Position numbers and translations under genes: made by a program
Part shown: positions 1 to 10,075 of the stretch, in pieces
Position numbering within the stretch: the first letter of the stretch is position 1
Layout: each line of letters opens with the position of its first letter
The notes under the pieces: generated by a model
Seen by the model: only the letters and a program-made list of their open reading frames with translations
Database searches by the model: none
What the model was told of the DNA's origin: nothing
Source of the DNA: Nautilus pompilius
Lineage: Eukaryota; Mollusca; Cephalopoda; Nautilida; Nautilidae
Direction: 5' to 3'
Length of the DNA: 64,000 bases
Assembly: GCA_018389105.1 (NCBI GenBank)
Contig: JACATO010000052.1
Coordinates: 310,001 to 374,000, forward strand

Positions 1-618
1 ACAAAACAAAATCTGGAAAAGCCCAGACTATTTGTTGTGAACCTGCCTTAGCATATATTCTTTTTCTGCCAGAGAATAGCTAAATTTGAAAAATTGGCAA
101 TATGCATTTACATAATTTGTCTTCAGTGTTATGTTATGTTTGATTTTATCTTTCTAAGATTTGGTCGAGGGATGTATATTTTGCATACATGTTAGAAACA
201 AGACAAGTGTTGTAACAACGTGGGTGTGTGTGAAAGACAGAGAAATGGTTGGTAGACTTGTCTAATAATTTTTTTTTTTTAAAGATACTGTGAACTACTT
301 TTCTTAAGTATAATATTTTAGGAATCATACAAGAAACTCCTAATGTACTAAATATAAAATTTATTCCAGAACCAATGAAAAAACTGCATAACTATAATTC
401 TTAGAGAGAGACCTATGAGTATGTTGTTGTTGTTTATCAGTGGATTGGTGGGGGATGTATCATCTCTTTACTTCTCACCCATCCCCCTTAAGAACACAAC
501 AATTTACAACTCATCTGTAAGCCTACTTAATTTTAACCTTAAAGCTTTCAAATTATTCTGTGCATGTATTCCTGATTTAGAATGTACGAATTTTTAATTT
601 GTTTTATATGTACATGTA
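1..618. other. AT-rich sequence, no gene seen
   Basis: Short open frames on both strands (around 146-328 and 415-597) look like chance frames: they lack recognisable motifs and have no convincing splice or promoter context. A T-run lies near 268-280. Nothing else supported. Confidence 0.6.
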
Positions 619-620
619 TA

Positions 621-1700
621 GGATTACCCCAAAAGTAATGTAACCAAATTTTAACTTTGCAATTGTTTACTACATTTAGCAATGAAAAGCCATCCTGTAG
701 ACACTTCCATATTTCCTGAGAGCACCGTACAATTTTTGCTGTATTCTGTCATAGAGCAGTGGGTTTGCTGTAGTTCAGGATGGTGCTATGAGTGATATTA
801 CTGAAATGAGCAGTAATTGAATTTCTTAAGGCTAAAGGCATGTCTGATGGAGATTCATGGACATATGGAAGTTGTGTAGAAAATCTCATGTTGATATTAG
901 CACTGAAACATTTAGTTAACTGTGAAGAATGAAGGAAGCCAGAATATTCGAAAAGTGGAGGTGCTTATCCACAATATTTCATGCATTATGAAGCATGAGT
1001 GAAAGAGAGAATCATAATGAGCCTTGGCTGCTTAAAGATTTGTTATTGATGGATATGTTGAGTGCTGGCTGAAATTTACAAAAGGTACCAGAAAGACCAC
1101 TTGCATAGAAATCTTCTCTAGTGATATGAAGATCAAGCAGATGCATTCCTCATGTGTGCAATCATAGATCAGACACGGGTTCACCACTTTGACCCAAAAA
1201 CCCAGTGGCAATTCATGGAGTAGCATCATAAAGACTTCTTGGAAAAATAAATTCATACTCAACTATCTGCTGGCAAAATCATGGTGACTGTTCTGGAATA
1301 CCCAGAATGTAATCCTTGTTGACTTCATGCCAGGGGTTGCAACAATAAACACTGTAGCACAATGGGATATTGCAGAAGCTGGAAGCTTGCATAAGGAGAG
1401 CTCAAGCTAATATAAATGTGGCAGATAAACCCTTCTGCATTGTAAATGTACATTAAGCTTGAACTGAGAAATTATGCTTGCCCATCCTACTTATAACATA
1501 GATCTGACACCTATGAAGGATGGATCATGTAGATAATATTTTGAAGATGCCATTGCTATGAAGAACATGGTTACATGATACTTTTTAGTTTTGCTGTGAT
1601 GACATTTGACACAAATGCATTAAAATAGTTGGAGATTATGTTAATAAATGTGCATTCACAAAAGCTGTATCTGCATCTCTAATTAATTATGTAAATGTAC
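621..1700 (+). mobile_element. Decayed mariner-family transposon (transposase pseudogene)
   Basis: A badly eroded DD34D-type mariner transposase is readable in pieces on the plus strand. Around 1165-1215 the translation gives HHFDPKTQWQFME, matching the mariner block that follows the first catalytic aspartate. At 1265-1335 pieces of SAGKIMVTV and ILVDFMPG follow in shifted frames; these match the block between the first and second catalytic aspartates. The extreme 5' end, GGATTACCCCAAAAGTAATG, is the kind of terminal repeat mariners carry and is preceded by TA. Many stops and frameshifts break the reading frame. The second and third catalytic aspartate blocks are not recognisable and I could not find a matching right terminal repeat, so the right boundary is approximate. 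Non-functional. Confidence 0.7.
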
Positions 1701-2850
1701 AATGCAAAAATTTTGAGGAGATAAAGAAAAAAAGGAGACATTAATTTTGTGAGTGAGAAAATTACTACTAACTTTAGTAATGAAATAATAAATCTGAAGA
1801 AAATATAAATCTCTCAGTAAATACAAATCAATATAATAATTAATTAAATCTTTCTGCTTAGAGAGGCAAACCCAAAAATTAACTAATAATAATTATCATG
1901 TCATTTAATAATTGCCATCAGCCTATTCTAAGATATTTTATATACAGATTGTCATTCTTCTCATTAAAAATAAATTACATAATTCTCATTCAGTGATATT
2001 TAACAAACATTTACAAAGTAAATAATCTTTAGTGTAGTGTAAAGCTGTAGAAATCCCAGTTCTTTGTTACTTATGTGTGTGACTTCCTTTGAAAGTTATT
2101 TGATAAATAATAAAATGAAGCAGTTTACATCATTGCAGAGTGATTAACCTCATTTTTCCATAAAGGGCAATAAAGAATTTAAATATATTTGTGAATGTCT
2201 TAGACTTATACAACTTATGTTTATGACATGCTTGCTGACAGATACCAGCATACTTAGTTCCAGAAACCTCAGTGAGAAAATACAATTTAAAAAATCGATT
2301 AGGCATTAAAAGAAGAATTAGTCTAACTTTTGAGTAAACATACAAATTGTGTATTTGTGGAGTTAATTTAGATATATACATGCCAACTAACATAATTTGC
2401 TCATGTTCTCATCTGAAGTGACGGTTTTCTTTTCTTAAAAATCCAAAGTTTTCATAAGATTAATAACAAACAAATGAACAACAGCTTAAATAAATATTTT
2501 CTAATAGTTTAAATAGATGTAAGCATTGGTCTTAGTATATACTTGTAGTGACTTCCTGTTGCTTTTTTTTTCAGTTGTTCACACTTTCTTACACCAATGT
2601 GTTGCCCTAAAAGTTGATTGTTGCATAATTGAGGTTACTTTCATTGTGTACACAGCACCAGTAGACAATTCAGACATTTAGTTTCTTTAATAGATTGACC
2701 TTAGAGATGTTTTTTTATAGTGTGCTTTGTTTCCCGTACGCAGTATTTTGTTGACTTTTTTGGGGGGAGAGGAGATAAAGTACTTCTCAAAAACCTGTTT
2801 AAAAAAAAGAAGAGAAGTCTTGATGGCGGAGGTGGGGCATGCGGGGGAGT
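1701..2850. other. AT-rich sequence, no gene seen
   Basis: No protein motif, repeat or RNA gene recognised. A pyrimidine tract ending in CAG at about 2562-2574 resembles a plus-strand splice acceptor, but no downstream coding frame or matching donor supports it. Confidence 0.5.
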
Positions 2851-3099
2851 TGAGGAAAGGCGGTGTGCACTCTCATCATAGGTCAAATCCGTGTCTTGTA
2901 TCAAAGTGGCAGGATAATACAGCGCACCAGTTTGACTCCAGTTGTTGAAGTGATAAATTCCAGCAATTTTTCTGTTGTGACCACAGAAAAGTGTGCCACG
3001 TCTCATTTTATTGGAGGCCATGATGTAACTGATATTATGATTTTGATATGGTTGGAGGCAGCTGTTATGACTACTCATGCAACAGGAAATGCAATCTGA
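2851..3099 (+). other. GC-richer block with an unclassified 80-codon open frame
   Basis: This block is visibly richer in G and C than its surroundings. The plus strand is open from just after a TGA at 2851 to a TGA at about 3097, including the segment TTEKCATSHFIGGHDVTD. The minus strand is also open for 125 codons (3078-2701), so coding direction cannot be decided by openness alone. There is no good ATG context at the plus-strand start, only a GTG, so an exon, a fragment of a retro-copied gene or a fragment of a transposon are all possible. I do not recognise the family. Confidence 0.25.
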
Positions 3100-3965
3100 T
3101 AAGACTTGTTCCTTGTGTCATTAATGTAGTGTTTGCCTCTTTCTTTGACTTTAACTTTAAAAAGTTTGGACTGACTTATATAGATATAATTAAAGCCCTT
3201 CCTTAACTTAAAAATAATTTATTTGTTTTATCATGTATTGTTGTATTTTGATAGGTTTTTTTCAAATTTGTATTATTTAAAATATTTAATAACATGGCAA
3301 ATATCAGAGTTTAATACAGTATTCTTTTTATGGATGTGAATAAAATATATTCTTAACCACTTGCAAGTTTCTCATAGAAGAAAAACTAGTGCACTTTGCT
3401 GATAAGTAGTGGTATGATACGCGGTGGTAAGTCTTTCAGATGTGGCTAGAATTGCCAATTGACAGTCATGGAAGTCAACCAGTATCTTTTGAATAGAGCT
3501 TTTCTATATTATTTCATTTTTTGTTTAATTCAGCTGAACCTTCATATTTCAAAATTTGATTTTAATTCATCTTTAATAGCTGATATAATGGATCAAAAGA
3601 TCAGCTATGGATGGTGTTTATATGATATTTACTATTTTAAAAAAAATATTTAATACTGTAACTATCACAGAAAGATACTTTTGGTTCTTTATAATGGCCA
3701 TTAAAAATGTCCACTGTTAATACTTCTGTTTTTTTTATTCTTTTTAAAAGCTTTAGAAAGAAAATATTGAACAGTTGAACAGAGCTATTTAATTTTTTTC
3801 TACTTTATTTACTGAAAAATGTGGCAGATCTGACACTGCTTGAAATACCATTCTAAATTTAGAATGTTTACCTATCTTTTTTTTTGTTTTTTGTTTAAAT
3901 AATATTTTTCCCCAAATAAGCTGCATTCAGTTGGTAAACTTATTGGAAAAGAGGTTAATTCTCTT
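3100..3965. other. AT-rich sequence, no gene seen
   Basis: Poly-T and poly-A runs and short chance frames only. Confidence 0.5.
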
Positions 3966-3969
3966 TTAA

Positions 3970-4135
3970 CCCTTTGAGAATCATGTTCGTATATTTATGG
4001 AGAGTGGCTATTGGTCTTGACATTAATCCCATAAATGTGTTTCCAACCACTAAACCTTGGAAATATATCTATGGGATTGCTCTGTCACAATCAATATCCA
4101 TTCCCCATAAATATGTGGGTTTAATCCTTAAAGGG
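3970..4135. mobile_element. TTAA-flanked whole-element foldback MITE
   Basis: The 166-bp element is bounded on both sides by TTAA (3966-3969 and 4136-4139). It begins CCCTTTGAGAATCA and ends with the inverse of CCCTTTAAGGATTA. The symmetry does not stop at the ends. The left half matches the reverse complement of the right half almost throughout, including inner blocks ATATTTATGG and AATCCCATA, leaving a loop of about 10 bases near 4050. TTAA target duplication and CCCTTT ends are typical of piggyBac-type non-autonomous elements; assignment to that superfamily is inference because there is no coding sequence. The transcript would form one long hairpin. Confidence 0.75.
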
Positions 4136-4443
4136 TTAAAAGCTTAAATAAAAATGTTAATTTTGTCTTAAACTTGCAATGCATCTACTTTTTCTCAGTG
4201 ATTGGGATGAGTATTTATTTAATTAGAAATAAATGTTAGACCAACCTATCACCTTTTTTTTGTAATGAAGTAGTTTATTTTAGTTTCAGAAAGTTCTTTT
4301 AGATAAATGTAGAATATATCAAATTTTTACTAGTATGAGGAAAGTACATTATTAGGCAACTTTATTTGTCCATCTTGCCCTTTAGATTTGAATATTTTTC
4401 CTTGAATTTTCATTGAAAAAGGTTCAAATGCCTTTATACTTAC

Positions 4444-4514
4444 CAGAGATCATGGAATGGTGGGTGGGGCAGAGAAAATGTTGGGAGTTCATTTTTCTTC
4501 AGTTCAGAAAAATT
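4444..4514 (-). CDS. Candidate 71-nt host exon
   Basis: On the minus strand a pyrimidine-rich acceptor (TTGTTTTCTACAG) precedes a 71-nt block that ends in CTG followed by GTAAGTATA, a near-consensus donor. Only one of the three frames is open. It reads NFSELKKNELPTFSLPHPPF then HDL and is entered in phase 0. It lies 589 nt downstream of the 36-nt candidate exon at 5104-5139, whose in-frame length keeps phase 0, so the two are compatible. I do not recognise the protein. Chance acceptor-donor pairs occur in T-rich DNA, so RNA evidence is decisive. Confidence 0.4.
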
Positions 4515-5103
4515 CTGTAGAAAACAATTATACATTGAAGCAATCATTAAGCTGTTCATATAATCTTATTTCTTAATGGGAAGTTATTGTGAATTTTTAC
4601 TTCACTATAAGCAGATAAAGATGAAACAGTTAAAGATATTGTTTTTTTATGAACACTTTCCTCACTGAATGGTTGTATTGTGACTGGAATATAGTGGTTC
4701 ATTGTTTTTTTTAAATGTAAAACGCATTCTCTGTCAAGTGTAGGAAGCGTGATTGGCATATTTGTTTCTTTTAACTGGTCTTAGTCATATGAACTGGGAT
4801 GGTTCTGATGCTAAGACTTGTTCAATTGAAACACAAGATTGTTGCTTTTAATGCTGTCACTGCTTGTTTATGTTTATGTAAACCAAGTGTTGACAGTGAC
4901 ATAACTACCAGTAAAGTAACTGAATAAAATAAACAAAATCCATTAAACATTTCTATCTTTATGTAACCATGTAACATACCAGTTGCTATTGTTTAGCTGT
5001 TAAGTATCAGAAGTTAAAAAAAAATCTCAAAACATTATAGTTATTTAGTATCAATTTGTTCACAGCAAATGCTGTATAATTTATAAATCCTAGATAGATT
5101 CAC

Positions 5104-5139
5104 CTGATAGTCTGACTGCTTCAACATAAACACGATCAT
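5104..5139 (-). CDS. Candidate 36-nt microexon
   Basis: On the minus strand the acceptor TTTGTTTTCTCTCAG and the donor CAG|GTGAAT bracket exactly 36 nt (12 codons). In phase 0 it reads MIVFMLKQSDYQ; in another phase it reads DRVYVEAVRLS. Phase 0 is preferred because the neighbouring candidate exons at 4444-4514 and 5430-5516 are open only when joined in that phase. The size is typical of neuronal microexons in animals, but no gene family can be named. Confidence 0.4.
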
Positions 5140-5429
5140 CTGAGAGAAAACAAAAGTTATTTACATAACTAGCATTAAAAATTGTGAGCCCATCTGTCTT
5201 ATAAACACTTTATTTTTAATGAAAATTCATTCCAGCAACAAAAAAAACTTGAAAAATGAAATAGACCATGCGCCAGGCCAGAACACTTAGACCATTACTT
5301 GTGACATTGTTATCACTTCAAGCTCTCTCTTTTTCTTAAAAAATATCTGCTATTCATGTAAAAAAACAAAACAAAAAAACTGCTGCACATGTTTTTGGCA
5401 TCCTGTTCAGAAACTTTCCAAAATATTAC

Positions 5430-5516
5430 CTTGTAGGTAACCTCCATTCCTCTTGCAAATAAGTTCATGGCTGATTGATATCGGTTGAATCCTTTTTCTT
5501 GACTCTTTGATCCATT
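5430..5516 (-). CDS. Candidate exon, 5' boundary undefined
   Basis: The minus strand is open for 29 codons up to AAG|GTAATA, a usable donor, and ends in phase 0, matching the 36-nt candidate exon downstream. The reading includes GFNRYQSAMNLFARGMEVTY. No pyrimidine-rich acceptor is visible upstream, and a TAA closes the frame at 5517-5519. An ATG in the context CAGCCATGA at 5468 could make this a first coding exon with a 5' untranslated leader. A second frame is also open here, so the call is tentative. Confidence 0.3.
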
Positions 5517-5519
5517 TTA

Positions 5520-6313
5520 TCTCCTACAAGTTCAGCTTGGTTCAGATCTGGATATCGATGGGATCAAATCATTGTTTTGAGAAGTCTTTCCAATTTTTTT
5601 CTAGCAGGATTATGTGTACTGATTGTTGTACAGAAGAAAAAAATCACTGTAAAAGCAAGAGTGGTGCTTACACCATAACATCACCACCATTTTTGGAAAA
5701 TTTAGGTGGTGATATGAAACCAAAATGGCTTTGAAGAAATTGACATCTTTTGTTAACAAGGGGCTGCTGCTGTGAGCGGGTGAATGCCTGCATCAATGGA
5801 AATTGTACACAAGTATTCATTCTTGTTTATAATGAAAAATCTCTTCTGAAAATTAATTTTGTAGCCATTGCAGAATTTAAAGATATCTGACATGACTGAT
5901 TTTTTGCTGCGTTATATCCCCATAAATTAGTAAAAAATTGTACAAGTATCCTCAAATTATTTAATATCTTTTAATATATATATATATATATCTTAAAAAA
6001 ATGTTCTCTTTAAAATAAAATAATATAAAAGTTATGAAATTTAGTGAATTTTAATTTATTAAATTGGTCATTTAAAGGAAAAATGGTACTTAATGCTAAA
6101 AAAAAAATGGAAATCATCCAAACAGGCAAGAAAGATATTATCTTTATTATGTGGATAACACTTAACTGGAAAATGTAGTTTTAGAAAAAGGTATATGGGT
6201 AGGGAATTTCAGCTGTGAACAAAGCAAACAGAAATTTAGAAGTAATTTAACAGAGTATCAGAGATAAAAGTAAACAGATTTAGTTTTGTTATATAAATCT
6301 TTGGTTTGTTTAC
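5520..6313. other. AT-rich sequence with a TA microsatellite, no gene seen
   Basis: A 75-codon plus-strand frame (5507-5734) has no recognisable motif. A short (TA)n tract sits near 5974-5990. Nothing else supported. Confidence 0.5.
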
Positions 6314-6895
6314 ATCTGAAATATCCTGTGGAGACATGGAGCTCATATTTGAGAAAGAATACTGATTTATTAGAGAAAATTCAGCATAAACTTACTAGAA
6401 TGTTTCTAGGTTTAAACATTTACTATATTATTTAAAATATTTGTCTACTAAATTTGAATTTTTTGCCTTTAAGAGGAGACCTAATAGAGGTTTTCAAATT
6501 AGGGGTTTTGAATGATGTAGCTATATTTAGAGATCATAATCACAAATTAGGTAAGATTAAAGTGCAGTCAGATATTAAAATATCTATTTAGTAACAGAAT
6601 TGTTAACCAGTAGAATAAATTTCTCCCAAGTGTATTTAATAGTGATAGTATATATTTAGAGATCATAATCACAAATTAGGTAAGATTAAAGTGCAGTCAG
6701 ATATTAAAATATCTATTTAGTAACAGAATTGTTAACCAGTAGAATAAATTTCTCCCAAGTGTATTTAATAGTGATAGTATTGATCATTTCTGTCTTCCCT
6801 GGGGGAGGGAGGGGCTTATACCAGCCATGATGGCTTTTTGCCTTCTTGCGACTACTAAACTAAACCTAATTTTTTCTTACCAGTGATAACATTTG
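6314..6895 (+). mobile_element. 3' end of a CR1-like non-LTR retrotransposon
   Basis: The plus strand encodes the end of a reverse-transcriptase polyprotein in broken frames. First comes LLEKIQHKLTRMFLGLN, then LRGDLIEVFK-like sequence, then RDHNHKLGKIKVQSDIK, then a block equivalent to SNRIVNQWN. This order (LEKVQRRATKM, RRLRGDLIEVFK, TRGH..KL, SNRVVNLWN) is the standard C-terminus of CR1/L2-type LINE ORF2. The 5' part is absent, as usual for LINE insertions truncated during reverse transcription. Stops within the frame and an internal tandem duplication show it is dead. The region 6780-6895 probably is its 3' untranslated tail; a short ATG-repeat follows at about 6928. Confidence 0.7.
6522..6779. 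repeat. Perfect 129-bp tandem duplication inside the LINE remnant
   Basis: Positions 6522-6650 and 6651-6779 are identical base for base as far as I can align them. The unit carries the RDHNHKLGKIK and SNRIVNQWN segments of the LINE. The unit length is a multiple of three, but stops are present, so selection for a frame is not implied. Identity suggests the duplication is much younger than the LINE insertion. Confidence 0.9.
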
Positions 6896-9800
6896 TAAGA
6901 CTGATAACCTAGGGAACTACTGACACCAATGATGATGATGATGATAATAGTGGATTATGCTTATTTGACCAGTACCTACTTTATTCTTATGCACACTCAA
7001 GAGTGTCATCTCAGGATTACTGTCTACCTGTATAGCATAATATTGCTGTTATCAGCTCTTCTTTTCCGAGTAAGTTTCTCTCTCAAAAATAAATTTAAAA
7101 AATAGAGCAGCATTTTAATTTAATGGAATATTTGTGTATATATTATATAGAATAATATAAAAGGCATTGCGTGAATATTAGTTAGATATAAAACTATTAT
7201 TGGTCTGTCTCTCTTGATCACTCCATTGTGGTGTTCACCAATGATCATCTCATATAATTAATTTATTAGCTCATGTAGTTACATATATATTAGCATATCA
7301 TAATTGTTAGAAAATATATGCATGAAAAAATGCATTAGAGTGTTTACATATTTTTATTTATTAAGCTAAATTGCATAAACTTTATGATTAACTTTCTATT
7401 TAAGAATTATTCTAGCTTAAATATTAAAAAGCCAAATTAAGTCAAGAATACCCTATTTAAATGTACTTTTGTAATTTTTTAAAACCAAAAAGAATCAGCA
7501 AAGACAAATTATAAAATATTTAATGCAAGCAAACCATAGTACATAGCTATTTTTATTTATTCATGGCATTTACCTTTAATAAATGTGTAAAGTGATATAA
7601 TTCTCAAAATCTAGGCATATATCCAGAATGTCTCGAATTAGCTGGCTGGTGATAGTGATTCTTGGAGATTTGTACATTTGCAAATTGGCTTTGAAAACTT
7701 TTAATAAGATGGATATTTAAAGTAATAGTAATGAGAAGAGAGCGGAACATTTTAATTTGCTGTGTTTAAACTGGCATAAAATTAAAGGACTGTTTTTTGC
7801 CCCAGGTAGCAATTAAGAAAACAGCAAAAAAAAAAATGAACATGCTTCTTTTTTACTGTTTTGTTTTATCTACCATATAAATGACTGGCTGTCAAAAATA
7901 AACTAGCCTTTGGGTACTAACCTAATGGCTTTCAAATTATTGTTGCATTGTTTGGATTTTAGTTGTAATATTTATTGACTTCAGTTTGATCTTTATTTTA
8001 TTAGTTTAACTAATATGTAGATTAAGAGTTTAATTCTTTAGATTTTTATAAGTTTTAAACATTTCAGAGATGAATAATTTACATTAAAAGGTTTTATTAA
8101 AGCATCTTTCCTTTGATTTTACAAATTAGTATATTAAAATATAGCTCTGAATACATTCTGATCTATATTTGAGTTATTTTATTAGTAGTATTATTTTAGC
8201 ATAATCTACATTCTTTTATTTCACAATTTACAGTTTTTTTGCTGTGCAGCAACTTTTGAGTATTATATTTGGACATAAAACTTAGCGGAGAGAGGCTTTA
8301 ACTATTGTGATGTTTTACCTTATGAGTTGTCTCCAATGAAAATGCTGCCTTTACATAAAGTAAAAGTTGTTGGTAAACAGATTTGTTACAAAATTTACTG
8401 ATTGTTTCTAGAAAATTTTTCAAATTCCTAAAACACACTACCATATTTTTATCTAAAAGAGTGCATTAAGTAACTTAAAGCATAGTAAATTTGGATTTTT
8501 GCAATATATATTATGTTCATTTTAGTTAGTTTCTCCAATGATTCAGGGTGAAATTTGTTTTAGAATGTGTCAAAATAGGCTCTAGTTTTGTTTATCATTT
8601 AAGTGTTATCTGCATAGAATGGCTCCACCCTCATGTGTTTTTGGTTCATTATTGCTAATTGTAATTGGCAGTTTGTGTGAGGACATTTTGAAAAATAAAT
8701 TAAAAGAAAAAAAAAGATATTGTTTTAATTTACTACAAATTACAATGATATTTGAATACAAAGAGTACTTTTTAGCTTATTAAATCTCAGATTTTATTAA
8801 ATGATAAAATACTTTGTTAAAGAACTTTAGCTCTCTTAATGAAATCAGTACTTTTTACAATTTCATGTCAACTTTGTCCAAGTTTTCATGTATATAAATG
8901 GGTAAAATTGCAATTTTTGTGTTATGACAGAATAGTGTTAATGACCAAAGTGAATTGTGGTGATCATTGTTAGTTGAGCATTTTCCAGCAATCTACCTTT
9001 GGTTTAGTTAAAAGAATTAAGGATTAGAAATAAATTCAAAATTCAGTGCAGACACCAGCAAAAACTTCCAAGTAATTCAAGTATGTAAGACCTGGTAAAG
9101 TCTTAATGGATTAGTCAAGGTTTTCTTCCCATTATGATTTCATTCAAAAGATTCTACACACTTAAAAAGTTTCCTTTTTATGTGAAGTTGCAAGTGTGTG
9201 GTGGGAGCTGGGTTGGTTTTCTTAGCCAAAAAGAAATTGATGCTAGGTAGATTAATCTATTAATTGTTTTTTTTTATTGATTTGTAAACAATGTGCAAGA
9301 TATATCAACTTTTAACAATTTCAATACAGTGGTCTTGTATTGTTTGAATTTTGATCATAAATGATCTTGAATTTTGTGTTATATACAAGTAAAATATAAA
9401 TGACCTCCTTATTCTTCATTGTGCTTTTGTTCATTTAAAAAGTATTATGAATGAGATTCATAATTTTCAAAATGAAAATTTTGCTGTTTTCTTGAAGAAC
9501 AACCCGATAATCCCATTTGTTTGTTATCTATGCACTGATCTTTAGAATTTGATCATTTTATTTGAGACGAAGGCAAAGTATTTTAGAATCAAGCAAAATT
9601 ATCAGATTTTTTTTTTGCAAATCTAACAATATGAATTAGAGTATTTATTCCAAATGGCAGACATCCACAAATAAATAACATTTTAGCTGATATTTTACTG
9701 ACTAAATAAGTCTAATTTTTAAAAAACTCAAGAAATCAACATTAATTAAACAAACCTGCATTTGTTTATTGTTGAGATGCAATTCTGGTAGAAAACTTGC

Positions 9801-9940
9801 AGTTATTGTTTGATGATCAGAAGTTTTGGCTTGAGCAGAAGTAATGAGATTAGTGAGAATGATTGTTGTAATTCTTAGTGTCAGCATTACTGCACTTGCT
9901 TAGTATCAGGTTCTGCTTGAAAGAATAGGATTAAAAATAA
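6896..9940. other. Long AT-rich stretch, no gene seen
   Basis: About 3 kb of AT-rich DNA without a frame, repeat family or RNA gene I can support. One minus-strand stretch around 7574-7690 ends at a fair donor (AAG|GTAAATG), but there is no acceptor. Confidence 0.5.
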
Positions 9941-9994
9941 ATGAATAAATAAATAAATAAATAAATAAATAAAACACACACACACACACACACA
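9941..9994. repeat. Compound microsatellite (AAAT)n then (AC)n
   Basis: A run of AAAT/AATA units is followed directly by a run of AC units, ending at the start of the 77-bp foldback element. Confidence 0.9.
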
Positions 9995-9996
9995 AA

Positions 9997-10073
9997 GAAA
10001 TGTTCAAATGAAACCTGCTGGCTGGATACCATTATGGTGATGCTATTTCTGCCGGGTGTCATTTGAACATTCC
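9997..10073. mobile_element. 77-bp foldback mini-MITE, copy 1
   Basis: The left arm GAAATGTTCAAATGAAACC is the inverse of the right arm ending GGTGTCATTTGAACATTCC, separated by a short spacer containing ATACCATTATGG. TA follows the right end (10074-10075). Three further copies with the same arms occur in the window (29399-29472, 35583-35654, 39651-39727), so this is a dispersed family and not an isolated hairpin. TA flanks suggest mobilisation by a Tc1/mariner-type transposase. Confidence 0.7.
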
Positions 10074-10075
10074 TA

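Noticed and set aside
4978..4994. 17-nt minus-strand block with a strong acceptor and GTATGT donor, between the 36-nt and 71-nt candidate exons.
   Set aside because: Including it would create a stop at the junction with the 71-nt block. Most likely a chance pair.
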